Below, piece by piece: positions 47,352-57,373 of a DNA stretch of 64,000 nt. Made by a program: the position numbers and the translations under genes. This stretch comes from Tubulanus polymorphus (taxonomy: Eukaryota > Nemertea > Palaeonemertea > Tubulaniformes > Tubulanidae): the NCBI RefSeq assembly GCF_964204645.1, contig NC_134035.1, forward strand, positions 12,009,951 to 12,073,950, written 5' to 3'. Numbering within the stretch: position 1 is the stretch's first letter; each line of letters begins with the position of its first letter. The notes beneath the pieces were generated by a model. That model did not search any database. It had not been told where the DNA came from and saw nothing but the letters and a program-made list of their open reading frames with translations.

Positions 47352-50300
47352 CATCATGTTTATTCGTTCATCTCTTCATTTCCTTACAGACTCGTAATGC
47401 TTAACATTTAACAGAATAACCATTACACATACAAATAATAATCAGGGATATTTTTGAGTGGGGGACTTACTTGTGACCGTGAATGGATCAGGGATTTCAG
47501 ATTTTTAAGCAAATGAGAAGGCCCCGTCGTCGTGCTGCGACGGCTACCCCCCTAGATGGCGTACATATCAATAGGGCGATTACAACCTAGTTTAAAATAT
47601 CACAAGTTATTGAATACGAAGGACCCGAAATTTATAAATATTAATTACATTGATGAATATTTTAATATATATTTATCTAAATGTTGAAATGTTCTGTAAA
47701 TGATATTTGTTTTTTTCATAATTGTACCCATTTGCATGTATTTCTATATCCTTAAACAATTTTCAGGATGAATTAATTTATCTTAAATCAAAAATTCAGT
47801 TCATTTTTTTATTACGGAAAGAAAACCGGTACTGATGCACACTAGTGACACCTGGCGGATCCTCGCTTGCCACGTGACAGATGAACGTAGAGTCGAGATG
47901 AAAGGACGCTCGAAACTCACCTAACAGTTCGAAAGATAATTCACAACCTTCGAAATCCCTATTACTGCAAGCGCGTTCCATAACCAACTGAATAGATTTC
48001 TGCACTGGAAATGAAACGTAAGCTTCCGTCCTGAAAATGAAAAAATCAAAAAAAACTTTTTATACTTCCAGCGCGATACTAGTTACCCGAATCGGGCTAA
48101 ACTTTCTTACCTCATATCTTGATGATACCGATTTCTCATCTGAACGTGGGCGCCCCCTATACCTAAACGGTTAAAATAATCCTTTAATTCTCCCTAAATG
48201 AAAAAAAAAAACAAAAATAAGTGAGTTCGACTGTCATACACATTTTATCGATACACTTTTAAGTGATTGTCAAAGACTTGAAGCTAAAATGGTGAATATC
48301 TGAAGGGGGCGGTTTCAGGTTGCGATTTAATACCATCCGGCAGGGATTCAAACCTGATGGCATCGAGATTGCCACGGTATGAAACCCTGCCACACTAGAC
48401 CGAGTGTGCAGCTTAGATGATGTCATTATCAGCCAATCAGATATCCCGTTTTATTTGAGCCCGGGTTTTTCCGTTTATAGTTCATCCTTGAAATTTACCT
48501 CAGCGATTATACAACGAGCAATCTGATTGGTGCCGCAAGTGTTCGTATGGCAAAGCTGGGCATGTACCTTTGCACCCGGTCTAGTGTGGCAGGGGTTCGT
48601 GCCGTAGCTGAGTGTAGCGATGCCATCAGGTTCGAACCCCTGCCGAGGGAGGATGTTTAATACCTGTAAATAAAGACTTACCCAGTAAGTTCCGTACGGG
48701 AAATCACGAACCACCAGAATTCGTCCGGTATTTACTTGAGAAGTGAACGATTTACTCGACATCGATAAACTACTCATAGCATCATCTACCACTAGAACAT
48801 CATCATCGTCTTCGAGATCGGGCATCGCGTCATCATCGTCTTCGAGAGGGGGCATCGCATCTTCGGCTTCTAGATCGGGCATTTTATCATTGTTTTCTAA
48901 CTCGGGCGTGTCTCCGTAATCGGCTACTACATGACGACTCTTATCATACCCGCCCGCTGTATTCCTGTAATCACCATACGCCCTGATCGGTGTACTGTTG
49001 TTGTTGTTTAAAAGTTTCGTTGCTACAAAAAATATCAGTTCTGGTTTAGTAGCTCAGAGTGACGATATGGAAGATGTGCGTACGTGGGTTGGGCCGGCCG
49101 TTGAACAATGTAACAATATGAATAAGAATTCCTGACCTGACCTGAGTCAGTTACAGGACATAAGTCTAGTACCTAGCCGTTGTTCCCCAAACGTTGTTGT
49201 GGGAAAACCTTAGTCAGTAACCTGTCTGCGGTTTAGTTTCACGATCGGATATTTTCACAAACCACATGCCCTGTATATATTGGTATAAGCCCATCCGATT
49301 ATAAAAAGCTTACCACCAACGATTAGGTAACTAACTAGGAAAACCTGTAACATCTGTATTCAGACTAACTGGACAGTGGTTCGGTTTCTCACTAACAGCA
49401 TAAGCCTTAGTCAGTAACCTGTCTGTGGTTTAGTTTCGCGATTGGATATTTTCACAAACCACATGCCCTGTATATATTGGTATAAGCCCATCCGATTATG
49501 AACCACCAACGATTAGGTTACTAACTACATAAGCCTTGGCTTACCACCAAAGATTCATTACCTAAATATGACCTATATACCCCTTAAACTCAGGGAGTAG
49601 TTAAATATCAATATGATAACATCATTGAAAACATATTCAACAAACCTTTAATAATGTGAGGACTGGACATATTGAAAAGTTCTGTGTAACTCTTAGTGTT
49701 AGTGTGTGTATATATGTTTCATACAGTATGGGAGCCACACTGTACTATTTTAACATTCAACTGGCTGACCTAGATTTAGGATCATCTATTTTCGATGGTG
49801 TCATATTTTTGCCAATAATGTGTCAGATAGTCTGTAAATCTAATTTTTGGAAAACTAAAAATACGGATAATAATACCATACCGGTGATCGATTCCAGTCA
49901 AAGAAAAGACTATAGATTTAATAAACCATGAATTCTTTTAATATCTTCATACAGACTTTTTACAGATCAGAGAATCCAAAATTCCCTGATTTTCTATGAC
50001 CATTGATCAAAATTTCCCTGATTGAATAAGATTTCCTCAGTAAGGGCTGTTTCTTCTTCCACTCATCACCAGCTAGTCTGAATACCAGTCCTTGGTCGGG
50101 GTTGTTTGTAGAACGACGGCTAGGTACTAGACTAATCACCAGCAAGAACGACAAGATACCAAAAATTCAAATACCCAGACTTTTCCTCGTCAATAACCTG
50201 TGGTTCACAATCAGATATTTTCAGATCCAATCAGATATAAGGCACATCTAGATGATCATCTGTTGGTATGAGCCCATCCGATTATAAAAGCCACCAACGA

Positions 50301-53050
50301 TTAGGTAACTAACTTAGTCTGAATACCAGTTGTTGTTACGGGTTGTTTGAGGAACAACGGCTAGGTACTAGGCTAGTAACTAACTAAACTTTTCCATGAT
50401 TCTCGAGAAGTAGAATTCCGCTATTCTCCATCAGCGAAAAAAAAAACAAATGCGAAATTCCCTGAAAATCAAAACTAGACGCGATAGAAAATACAACCTA
50501 CGTTTATATGGTTTTTTCTTCCTTGTATCTTGTAGTTTTGATTGCGAGGGAGATGATGCGGTCGAAGAGCTCTTCGACGACAGTGGAGACGTTGTTTTCT
50601 TACCGCGACGGTTCTCTTCCGGTATAATCAGTTTATATTTCTCACCGTACTCTCTTAGACATTTCCTCGCGTCGTTTTCTGTCCAATACCGAATGAAGAC
50701 ATAACTGAAAACAAATTTCTTCGTGATCGTTTGCAAATTTTTCAAGCAAACATCCATCCATTTTCCTCCTATTTTCACATCAATATGATCCCTGATGGCC
50801 ACTCTCCGTATCGTACTTACCGTGAAGAATTGCCTATTTCTGCCACCTTACCCACTTTTGAAAATATTGCCATAATCTCCTAAAAAAAAAGTAGCAAATA
50901 TAAGTAGAACACTTTGAATCTCAAACTGTATTTTGTCAAATGCAGTACAGACTCTTCGATACGGTAACAAAAGCTCAGCACTTCAGTAATTTAAGCAACT
51001 TAATAATGTTAGCGAAAATTGTTCTTAGTAGAAAAGTTTTATCATCGAATCCGATAGATTTGATTACTGGTAGGCCTAGATGACTCATATCACAGTAGGC
51101 CCTAAGACGACGACAATTTTCAGAAACAACAGATTTATTTGTTCTTATGATTGTGGCTTTTACATCGACACCAAATATTTAAGACTGCTTTTTGTTGTCT
51201 CTCAACTTCATACGACGGTTCTTACAGTCAGTGAATCGAAACTCCCCAATTATGCCCTGACCATTGGCTAAAAATTCCCGTATCAGATTACAAGATATCT
51301 TCAGTGTGGACTGAGATTCCTTGTGTCACTTGTCACCAGCAAAAACATCAACACACCAAAATTACAAATTCCCTGATTTTCAAGAAAAGTCAGAACTGCC
51401 TAATTTTCCCATAATCCCCTGATTTTTTCCTGATCTGTAAGACCCCTGCCTTTTGGCAGTACTCTATCTATTGTTGCATAGATACCTGTTCATTGTTTGG
51501 ACCTTTGTCTTTACTGTATCCAATGGCATACATGCCTTTACAATTAGTGGGAATTCTTTCTGAAAAGCGACAAAATCGGTTAGTTAACTTGAAAACCGAT
51601 GGACTCCAAAAGCTGTAGAAAGGAAATAACCAAATAATATATACTATACTAGGAATCAAATTTCCATATTTCCACATTTTCATATTTTTCATAAGCTTTT
51701 TAAAGAAATGAATATTCCCTGACTTTTCCCATCTTCACCCGTCAGGGGATTCGAACCCACTACGCTAAAGCTGTTCCCCGAACCCCTTGACCTCACGAGT
51801 CGTTGGAGTTGTTACTAGCCGACCAGAATCCGGTCGTACCAATCACAGCGCTCGTAACAAACGACAGTAGACTTCTGTTGGTTTTCCCGTTAAATGGACC
51901 AATCAGCGACCGTTTTACCGAACAAGGGAGTATTTCACAAATCGATATATGACGTCATGCGCAACAGCGCCAGTAATGAAATCACGCTTCGTGAGGCCAG
52001 GTGGCTGGTGGAAGCGAGTTTGGGAGTGATACCCGACCCCTGGCAAGCGAGGATGGACCGTTTTAACTGATATCATTACTCATACTAAAGTAGATATTAC
52101 CATTGGCATACTTGTCTGGAATCAATTCTCCTTGTTCTTGTTGCGGTGAACGAGGAGTTTTCTTGGCATACTTGTCTGGAATCAATTCTCCTTGTTCTTG
52201 TTGCGGTGAACGAGGAGTTTTCCCTTCAGCTTTCTTCGCAGCCGGTGACATGTACGTATTGTCAGCTCCGATACCGAAGAATCGATGTTGCAGCAACGTT
52301 TCGTCATATTCGACCCTGTTGTTTTTAGAAGAAATAAACGTTTTTCAAACAAACTGAATTCTAACTGAATTTCTGACCGATAGTTTTTAGCGTCGTAATT
52401 AAGTAGATATCGATCTGAAGCCGTTGAAGATCATTCACTAAATCTTTCTATTTTTCAAAATGAACTCCAAAACACCAGACATCAGATACACACTTTCAAA
52501 AACTGATCGTCCGCACTTGATGATACGTGTTCGGGACTTCACCTATTTAGTTGGAAATATGCTAATAAAATGTAGAATGTCTGGTGTTTGTTGTGCGTTT
52601 TCAACAAAAACAGGCCTCAGGTGAAATCCTAAACGCATGTAAAGTGTGGACGATCAGTTTTTGAAAGTGTGCTGAAGATTGATACCAGCATAGCCTTTGC
52701 AAATGAATACTATATTAACTGATAATTCGAAACCATCGACCAAATATCTACAGTATTTGAGTTTATTTTATTGTTTACCTCACACAATCCGGGATAGCTC
52801 GCATGAAAGCCAGTAAACTAGCGTAACCGAGTTGTTTCCATTGTAAAGCTGATTGAACTAAATTTCTAAAATCTTTTGCGAACTGATTCTCGAGGACTCC
52901 ACCGATTTTTGACAATAGAACGCCTCTGACCGCCGTTTTCAATTGATCGCCGATCGGTTGAGGTCTGCGAGGCCCGTTCTTCCGAGGCCCGTTCTTCGTC
53001 GTCGTCGTCACGCCTTTTCTGTTTTTTTGGTAACGCGTATTTTGAGACAT
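45060..53050 (-). CDS. LOTUS-RRM-RRM-Tudor protein, probable germ-granule factor
   Basis: Thirteen exons close in phase to 631 residues: 53050-52779, 52315-52101, 51559-51486, 50879-50821, 50704-50604, 49022-48682, 48193-48111, 48030-47852, 47282-47089, 46806-46688, 46015-45867, 45555-45476 and 45089-45060. Domains: a LOTUS/OST-HTH domain at about 35-112 (LLSKIGGVL, WKQLGYASLLAFMRAIPD, as in TDRD5/TDRD7); RRM 1 at about 165-235 (MYAIGYS, EIMAIFSKVGKVAEI, RYVFIRYW, ENDARKCL); an acidic MPDLED-repeat linker; RRM 2 at about 345-430 (RILVVRDFP, ELKDYFNRLG, EAYVSFP); and an extended Tudor domain at about 450-610 (VYIMEHIGDKSLVFFVDYGN). Tudor domains read dimethyl-arginine on Piwi or Vasa, and LOTUS domains bind Vasa or G-rich RNA, so a role in nuage and piRNA or germline mRNA control is inferred. 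The start is the first ATG, in MSQNTRYQKN. Confidence 0.85.
45867..47282 (-). CDS. Extended Tudor domain exons
   Basis: Exons 47282-47089, 46806-46688 and 46015-45867 carry the extended Tudor domain: ILDIRITHIVNRKFMFAHM, LEVLVKSLNELP, then FYRVYIMEHIGDKSLVFFVD and YGNEDIIDQSVIYEVP. The aromatic-cage region (Phe-Tyr-Arg, FFVDYGN) is present, so methyl-arginine binding is plausible. The acceptor of 47282 is reached directly from a (TAA)n microsatellite. A foldback element (46206-46395) and a MITE (46896-47006) lie in the introns. Confidence 0.85.
46069..46160. repeat. Three direct repeats of about 30 bp next to a Tudor exon
   Basis: AGTATGCA(G/A)(A/C)(A/C)TGGAACCACCCTT recurs three times just upstream, in transcription order, of exon 46015-45867. 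The minus-strand frame 45802-46221 reads through these repeats and is an intron-retaining artefact. Confidence 0.75.
46206..46395 (-). mobile_element. Short foldback element with 14-bp target-site duplication
   Basis: Inverted arms AATCCCACAATGATAAGG...GTAACTTTGAG and their complement. The extra end GCGTCAACACGGATATAGTG is on the right. It is flanked by CACTGATGAAATGT (46192-46205) and CACTGATGGAATGT (46396-46409), one mismatch. The smallest copy of the family; part of the inner arm is deleted. Confidence 0.8.
46896..47006. mobile_element. Short inverted-repeat element in a Tudor intron
   Basis: Ends GGACCCAGTTTCACAGTTGT and AACTGTGGAACTGGGTCC are inverted relative to each other, with inner GAGTTAACTC stretches. 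A relative of 28353-28457. Confidence 0.75.
47285..47351 (+). repeat. (TAA)n microsatellite abutting a splice acceptor
   Basis: About 22 uninterrupted trinucleotides immediately upstream, in transcription order, of the exon ending at 47282. The acceptor region on the minus strand is therefore a run of TTA ending TTTAG. Confidence 0.9.
48300..48660. mobile_element. Foldback SINE-like element with B-box-like GGTTCGAACC ends
   Basis: The left half contains GGCAGGGATTCAAACCTGATGGCATCGAG...CCCTGCCACACTAGACCGAG and the right half the complementary ACCGGTCTAGTGTGGCAGGG...ATGCCATCAGGTTCGAACCC. The GGTTCGAACC core resembles a Pol III B box, suggesting tRNA-derived SINE ancestry. A related core lies at 53877-53905. 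Intronic in the Tudor gene. Confidence 0.7.
48682..49022 (-). CDS. Tudor protein exon 6, Asn-rich and acidic MPDLED repeats
   Basis: Acceptor TTTTTTGTAG, donor CTGG|GTAAGT. It encodes an Asn run, a Tyr/Gly/Arg stretch, then three MPDLE/MPPLE modules separated by Asp runs, a Ser-rich spacer and the first strand of RRM 2 (GRILVVRDFPYGTYW). It fits the phase-1 donor at 50603 in exon 5. A longer form of exon 5 ending at 50498 would not join in frame. Confidence 0.8.
49182..50320. repeat. Repeated 120-150 bp blocks in Tudor intron
   Basis: The block with AGTCAGTAACCTGTCTG, CACATGCCCTGTATATATTGG, AAGCCCATCCGATTAT and ACCACCAACGATTAGGTAAC occurs near 49210-49335 and 49404-49525, with a partial copy at about 50190-50312. 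CTAGCCGTTGTTCC/GGAACAACGGCTAG pieces flank them in both orientations. Confidence 0.65.
51725..51830 (-). repeat. tRNA-derived SINE-like fragment
   Basis: The minus strand reads AGTGGGTTCGAATCCCCTGA, a B-box and T-arm look-alike, but no matching acceptor stem or clean A box is found, so it is not a functional tRNA. Related GGTTCGAA cores occur at 48630, 53880 and 54250. Confidence 0.45.
52101..52315 (-). CDS. Tudor protein exon 2 with 60-bp in-frame tandem duplication
   Basis: Acceptor AACAACAG, donor CAATG|GTAATA. After the LOTUS remnant (VEYDETLLQHRFFGIG) it carries two copies of a 20-residue unit containing TPRSPQQEQGELIPDKYA, encoded by two 60-bp copies offset from about 52104 to 52164. 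They are identical at nucleotide level across almost the whole unit, so the duplication is recent or maintained. Confidence 0.85.
52779..53050 (-). CDS. Tudor protein exon 1, LOTUS domain
   Basis: It starts at the ATG read from 53050-53048. An upstream in-frame GTG is ignored. A basic Lys/Arg/Thr-rich tail of about 30 residues precedes the LOTUS winged helix. The donor GAG|GTAAAC leaves phase 2. The overlapping plus-strand frame is a shadow. Confidence 0.85.
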
Positions 53051-56000
53051 TTCGTTAAAATTCACGTAGATAATGATTTAAAACTGGTAAACTCCGATTT
53101 AAAATCTACAAAAATCAATTTAAATATCATTTTGAACATGTGATTATCGGGTATCCTACTTAATGCAGTATAGCACTCCATAATGCTGGGGCAGTGAACT
53201 ATATTCAAAAGCTCTACAGGACTTGGACTAGGGGCTGAGAGGAGCTTGCCCCTGGCCAATCAATGTAACCAACCAGCTCATAGTCATACGTACACAACAT
53301 TGTAACTAAATTTAACTTTAAACTGACACTGAATTTGACAGATCAGTCCATTAATGAGTGCAGCCGCTTAGTAAATCTACTGACACTTACAAAATATCAT
53401 CATACTTCTTAATCTTAAGTTAAAATACTTACAGTTTACAAAAAGATTAAAATAAGAAGGTAAGGGTTTTAAGAGATTTCCCGAATTTCTTACAAAAGCG
53501 CCACCTAGTGGGAGATTAAATATGAACGCTAAATCGAGGATATGGTCTATATTTATGGTACATCATGGTTCTCCTGAGCTGATAGAGACCGGTAACGGTT
53601 GGTTAAACCAGTGACTTTTTTAATTCAAGGGAAGGTGCAAATTCCCTGTGATTAGTTTCAGGAGCACTTGGTTTATGTTTGCTGAGATATCATGTCAAAG
53701 TCCGTAAAGCAGAAACAAATAAAGTCAGATACGTCACTGTTACGTCATGGAATCCTCAACCTCTGAGAGATCTGAAATATTCCGGACCTACGGAAGTCAG
53801 CAACTAGACTGGTTACCGGTCTCTATCTTCGAATGGGACAGGCAACCAGTCTATATATACCGTGGCAATCTCGATGCCATCAGGTTCGAATCCCTCCCTG
53901 GGGGAAGATGGGCAGAAATCCTCTACCTTTCAACTTCTAGTGAAGAGCTCGTGGTGATTTCAGCGTCTAAATCCAACAAACGATACATCAACCAGATTCA
54001 TCAAATGAACTTATTCTGAGCTTAGCAGAGCAAAATTTGCAGGTCAGGGGCGACTGGCAGGGTCGGGCTATGGGTGATTTACTGGTAGGGTCGGACTATG
54101 GGGTGATTAACTGGAAGGTCGGGATCATGGGTGATTTACTGCTGAATAGAGGATGTACAGGGGTGTCCCGGGTTTGAAACCTAGTAATTACTGACACTGA
54201 TTCAGAGTGGTCCTGATGCTGAATAGAGGATGTACAGGGTTGTTCCGGGTTCGAACCCAGTAATTACTGATACTGATTCAGAGTGGTCCAGATGCTGAAT
54301 AGAGAATGTACAGGGGTGTCCCGGGTTTGAAACCCAGTAATTACTGACACTGATTCAGAGTGGTCCAGATGCTGAATCAAGGATGTACCGCGGATTAGCG
54401 GATTTTTCATACACTAATATAAATTGTCTCTGGCAACCAAGAGTCTACTGCCAGAGTCAGTTCGTGTTAGTTTATGCAAATCCAAGCATAGTGAATCTTG
54501 AGAATTGGCAGAACATAGCATCACAACCACTGATTGGTGAACTAATTAAGTTCAGAGTAGCTAATTAACTAAACAAACAAAGAGTTTCTAACAATTATAT
54601 TTACTCTCATACAACAATTATACGAAATGCCAGGTGTGCTCGAGGAATTATAACTTAAGTTCCTCAAACACGTGGACTGTATTTCAAAAACAGTCCAACC
54701 ATGGACGTATAAACTATAAACTAGAGTTTATAAGTCCATGGTCCAAGCATAGACTCTAAAAGAGAAATGTCTATAGCACACAACCATGGACTCTAAACTG
54801 TGAGAGTGTGCATGGCTCCCCGCACAAAAACCAGAGATAAACCTGGCCGAATACCCTGGAAAGCGTAAGATTTAATGAATCGTTTACCTGGCCGGCCGCC
54901 TATCTACCTTAGACCTTATATTACCAAGACCTTCATGATCTTAGACCTTCATGATCAAGCTAACCATAACAGACGCGGCAGATAGAAATTAGCTGATTAC
55001 AAATTTCATTGATTTTGAGTTTTCTCGATGTTATTTACGACGTCTTTTCCTTACGTAAAAATTACGTCAATTTCTAGACGTCCTCTAGAATAGGGACCGT
55101 ATTTCATTACAGAAGCTTTAGCCGTTTCAACCTTATCGCATGCCTGTACCTCGTGATGACAAAAAAGAAACGATTTATAGTTTCATTAGCAATCAGCCAC
55201 AATTATTGAACTCATCCAAATTTGAAGACGATTTGACAAAATAACTGGATTCTATCCATGGACGAATAAATGACGACACGCAAAAGGTGAATGCCAATAG
55301 CCCGCTGGGGCTAAACTCCCAAGTGAGCTAAAAAATCCCACACTCCTTTGGTTGAATCAAAATCATGTTAAAAAAAAACAATTTGCATTTTGTTTAATTT
55401 CGATTATCATTCATCAATCATTATTTATAAATATGATGAAATGAATAAGTCAGTTTTCACGCTAGTGATGTCCTTACTCCTCAACCCTCCTTTGCGATCA
55501 GGGGCATACTTTAATACGGAAGCTATCGCTGCCCTAGCTTCGACTACGGTTGCATGTCTGTATCGCTTTTGTTGTTCTCCGGCAACTAGTACTTGCTGTT
55601 TTGGTCTTGAGCAAAGAAGAAATAAGTTTTTGTTCAACTTCTTGTAACCTTTTAGATACTGATTCTCTCTATAAATCTTGGCCATAAACACCAATAACTG
55701 TGTGTACGTATTTTTCTGGGCTTGATTTTCTTCTTTTTCACCACCCCCAAACATCTGTAGCCATCATCGAAAAGACGTAATCTCATCGACAAACCGATCG
55801 ATCATGATTAATGAAGTCCGATTGAATTGTAGTGTTTGGCGATGTATGAGAAGGAGGACAATTATCTAATCTACATGTACTTGTAAAGTTAATTTTGTTC
55901 TCATTTCTGATACCTTGTTCGTTAGTTCCTTTAAAGCTCAACGACCAGATTTTTTGTGTTTCTTCATTATATCCATATAGTGCCTGTAAATGGGATCCGA

Positions 56001-57373
56001 TCGTTTGAATTTATGTTTACTACCAAGTAGATGCTTATCAACACGTGGTGGGTTAACCACTAAATGTAAATTTTTTTGTTGATCGCACCATTCATATTTT
56101 GGTTTAATGTCAACTGATAGTTCTCAGTCGTTTGCTAACGATATTTGAAACGTGGTCTACTGTATGCATCATGGGATCAAATGAGAGCTATCAAACTGCG
56201 GTGTACTGGTCGTGGCACAATGGGTGAGAGCGTCACGATACTTGGGTGAAGGTGTCAACCTCACTTTTCGAGTAATAGAGTCAGATTCAAGAAATCATAA
56301 ACATTTCAAATCACAGCTACTTGCACCAGTTCAAAGTTGAAAAAACAGTTACGTCTCTAATCAGTTATGTTACTTATTTATTATCTATTAATAATGCTTT
56401 TTACTTTGAAACAATCAACATTGTACAAGAAATATTATTTTACATATATGAAAATAACCCGACAAAAAATTTACTCTGAAGTCTGTCAATTTACAATGGC
56501 TTAGCCAAATAAATGCTGGAAAAATTTATTTTCGTCGGTAACAGCCACGAACATAATCATAACACCTTTTTTCAAGTTTATCGGAAAATAAACATACTTC
56601 TGCATTCAAAAAGATATCTCATATGGCTCTTCATGGGCATTGTTCTTTCTGGACTACAAATCGTAACCCACAGTTTATCAGCGCATTTTGGGCATATATC
56701 TCCGTGTTGTTTTATTAACCTTTCACATATGCACGTATCACAAATCCCTCGGTAACATCAATGTCGATAAACAAGGTAACACAAGTCGTCATCAGAAGAA
56801 ATAACGGAATATTTAGAAAATATTTAAAATATCGAAACCGCATTTATGATTTGCCTTTACCACCGATTATCCATTGGGCATCTCGACAAAAGGGGCACGA
56901 GCGTTTGTGCACGCCATGCGGTTTTGCAAGAGTTGCAAAGTCGTTTGTTGCAACATGAATCTGATGACGATGTTAAATTTTCGCCTTTCTTCTCGCACAA
57001 AAGGTCACACATTCTCCAATCATTTCTGATTCGCTGCTAAACGGATTTGATCTCGGTTTTTTATCAAACATATAGCACTGAAACCTCGCCAATATCTGAT
57101 ATCGAATTCCTAGAACAAATTACTACAGATCGGGTGCAGTGTGGACACAAAGTACACGACATCTTGGGGCAGCGGTGCCGAACACTTTTGGGAGCGAATT
57201 AATACAGATCCAGAGCGGCCTCTGTGCCCCGGCCCGCCCGCTGTCCCCTTCGATACTAAACAGTCTAATGAAGGAAGCGGTAACCAGTCTTGTTGGCCTA
57301 CGGACTGTTCTCGTGAAACGTTTGATATGGTGCGGTAATAAACTGATCATGTGACCCACCCCGATTAGACAAG
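53051..57373. other. 4.3-kb repeat-rich intergenic interval
   Basis: It separates divergent Tudor and SNX genes and must contain both promoters. It holds SINE-like fragments (53870-53910), a 76-bp tandem repeat (about 54140-54385) and several open frames without recognised motifs (55390-55754 on both strands, 56513-56755, 57123-57359). Parts of 54880-55010 resemble 31420-31560, indicating a dispersed repeat. Confidence 0.5.
54140..54385 (+). repeat. Tandem repeat, about 76-bp unit, three copies
   Basis: The unit holds GATGCTGAATAGAGGATGTACAGG, GTCCCGGGTTTGAAACC and AGTAATTACTGACACTG; copies start near 54140, 54215 and 54291, with a partial fourth. Each copy contains a GGGTTCGAACCC-like B-box core. 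Confidence 0.75.

Noticed and set aside
50498-50603. Longer form of Tudor exon 5 ending at a GTTGTA donor
   Set aside because: It would leave phase 2 and could not join exon 49022 in frame, whereas the GTAAGA donor at 50603 fits exactly.
51725-51830. Possible tRNA gene on the minus strand
   Set aside because: The B-box and T-arm look-alike is present, but no 7-bp acceptor stem, A box or anticodon arm can be assembled; better explained as a SINE fragment.
55390-57359. Several open frames (55425-55754, 56513-56755, 57139-57354) considered as transposon or gene remnants
   Set aside because: A CPFC-like stretch on the minus strand near 56905 hinted at a transposase zinc knuckle, but stops interrupt the frame and no second motif was found.
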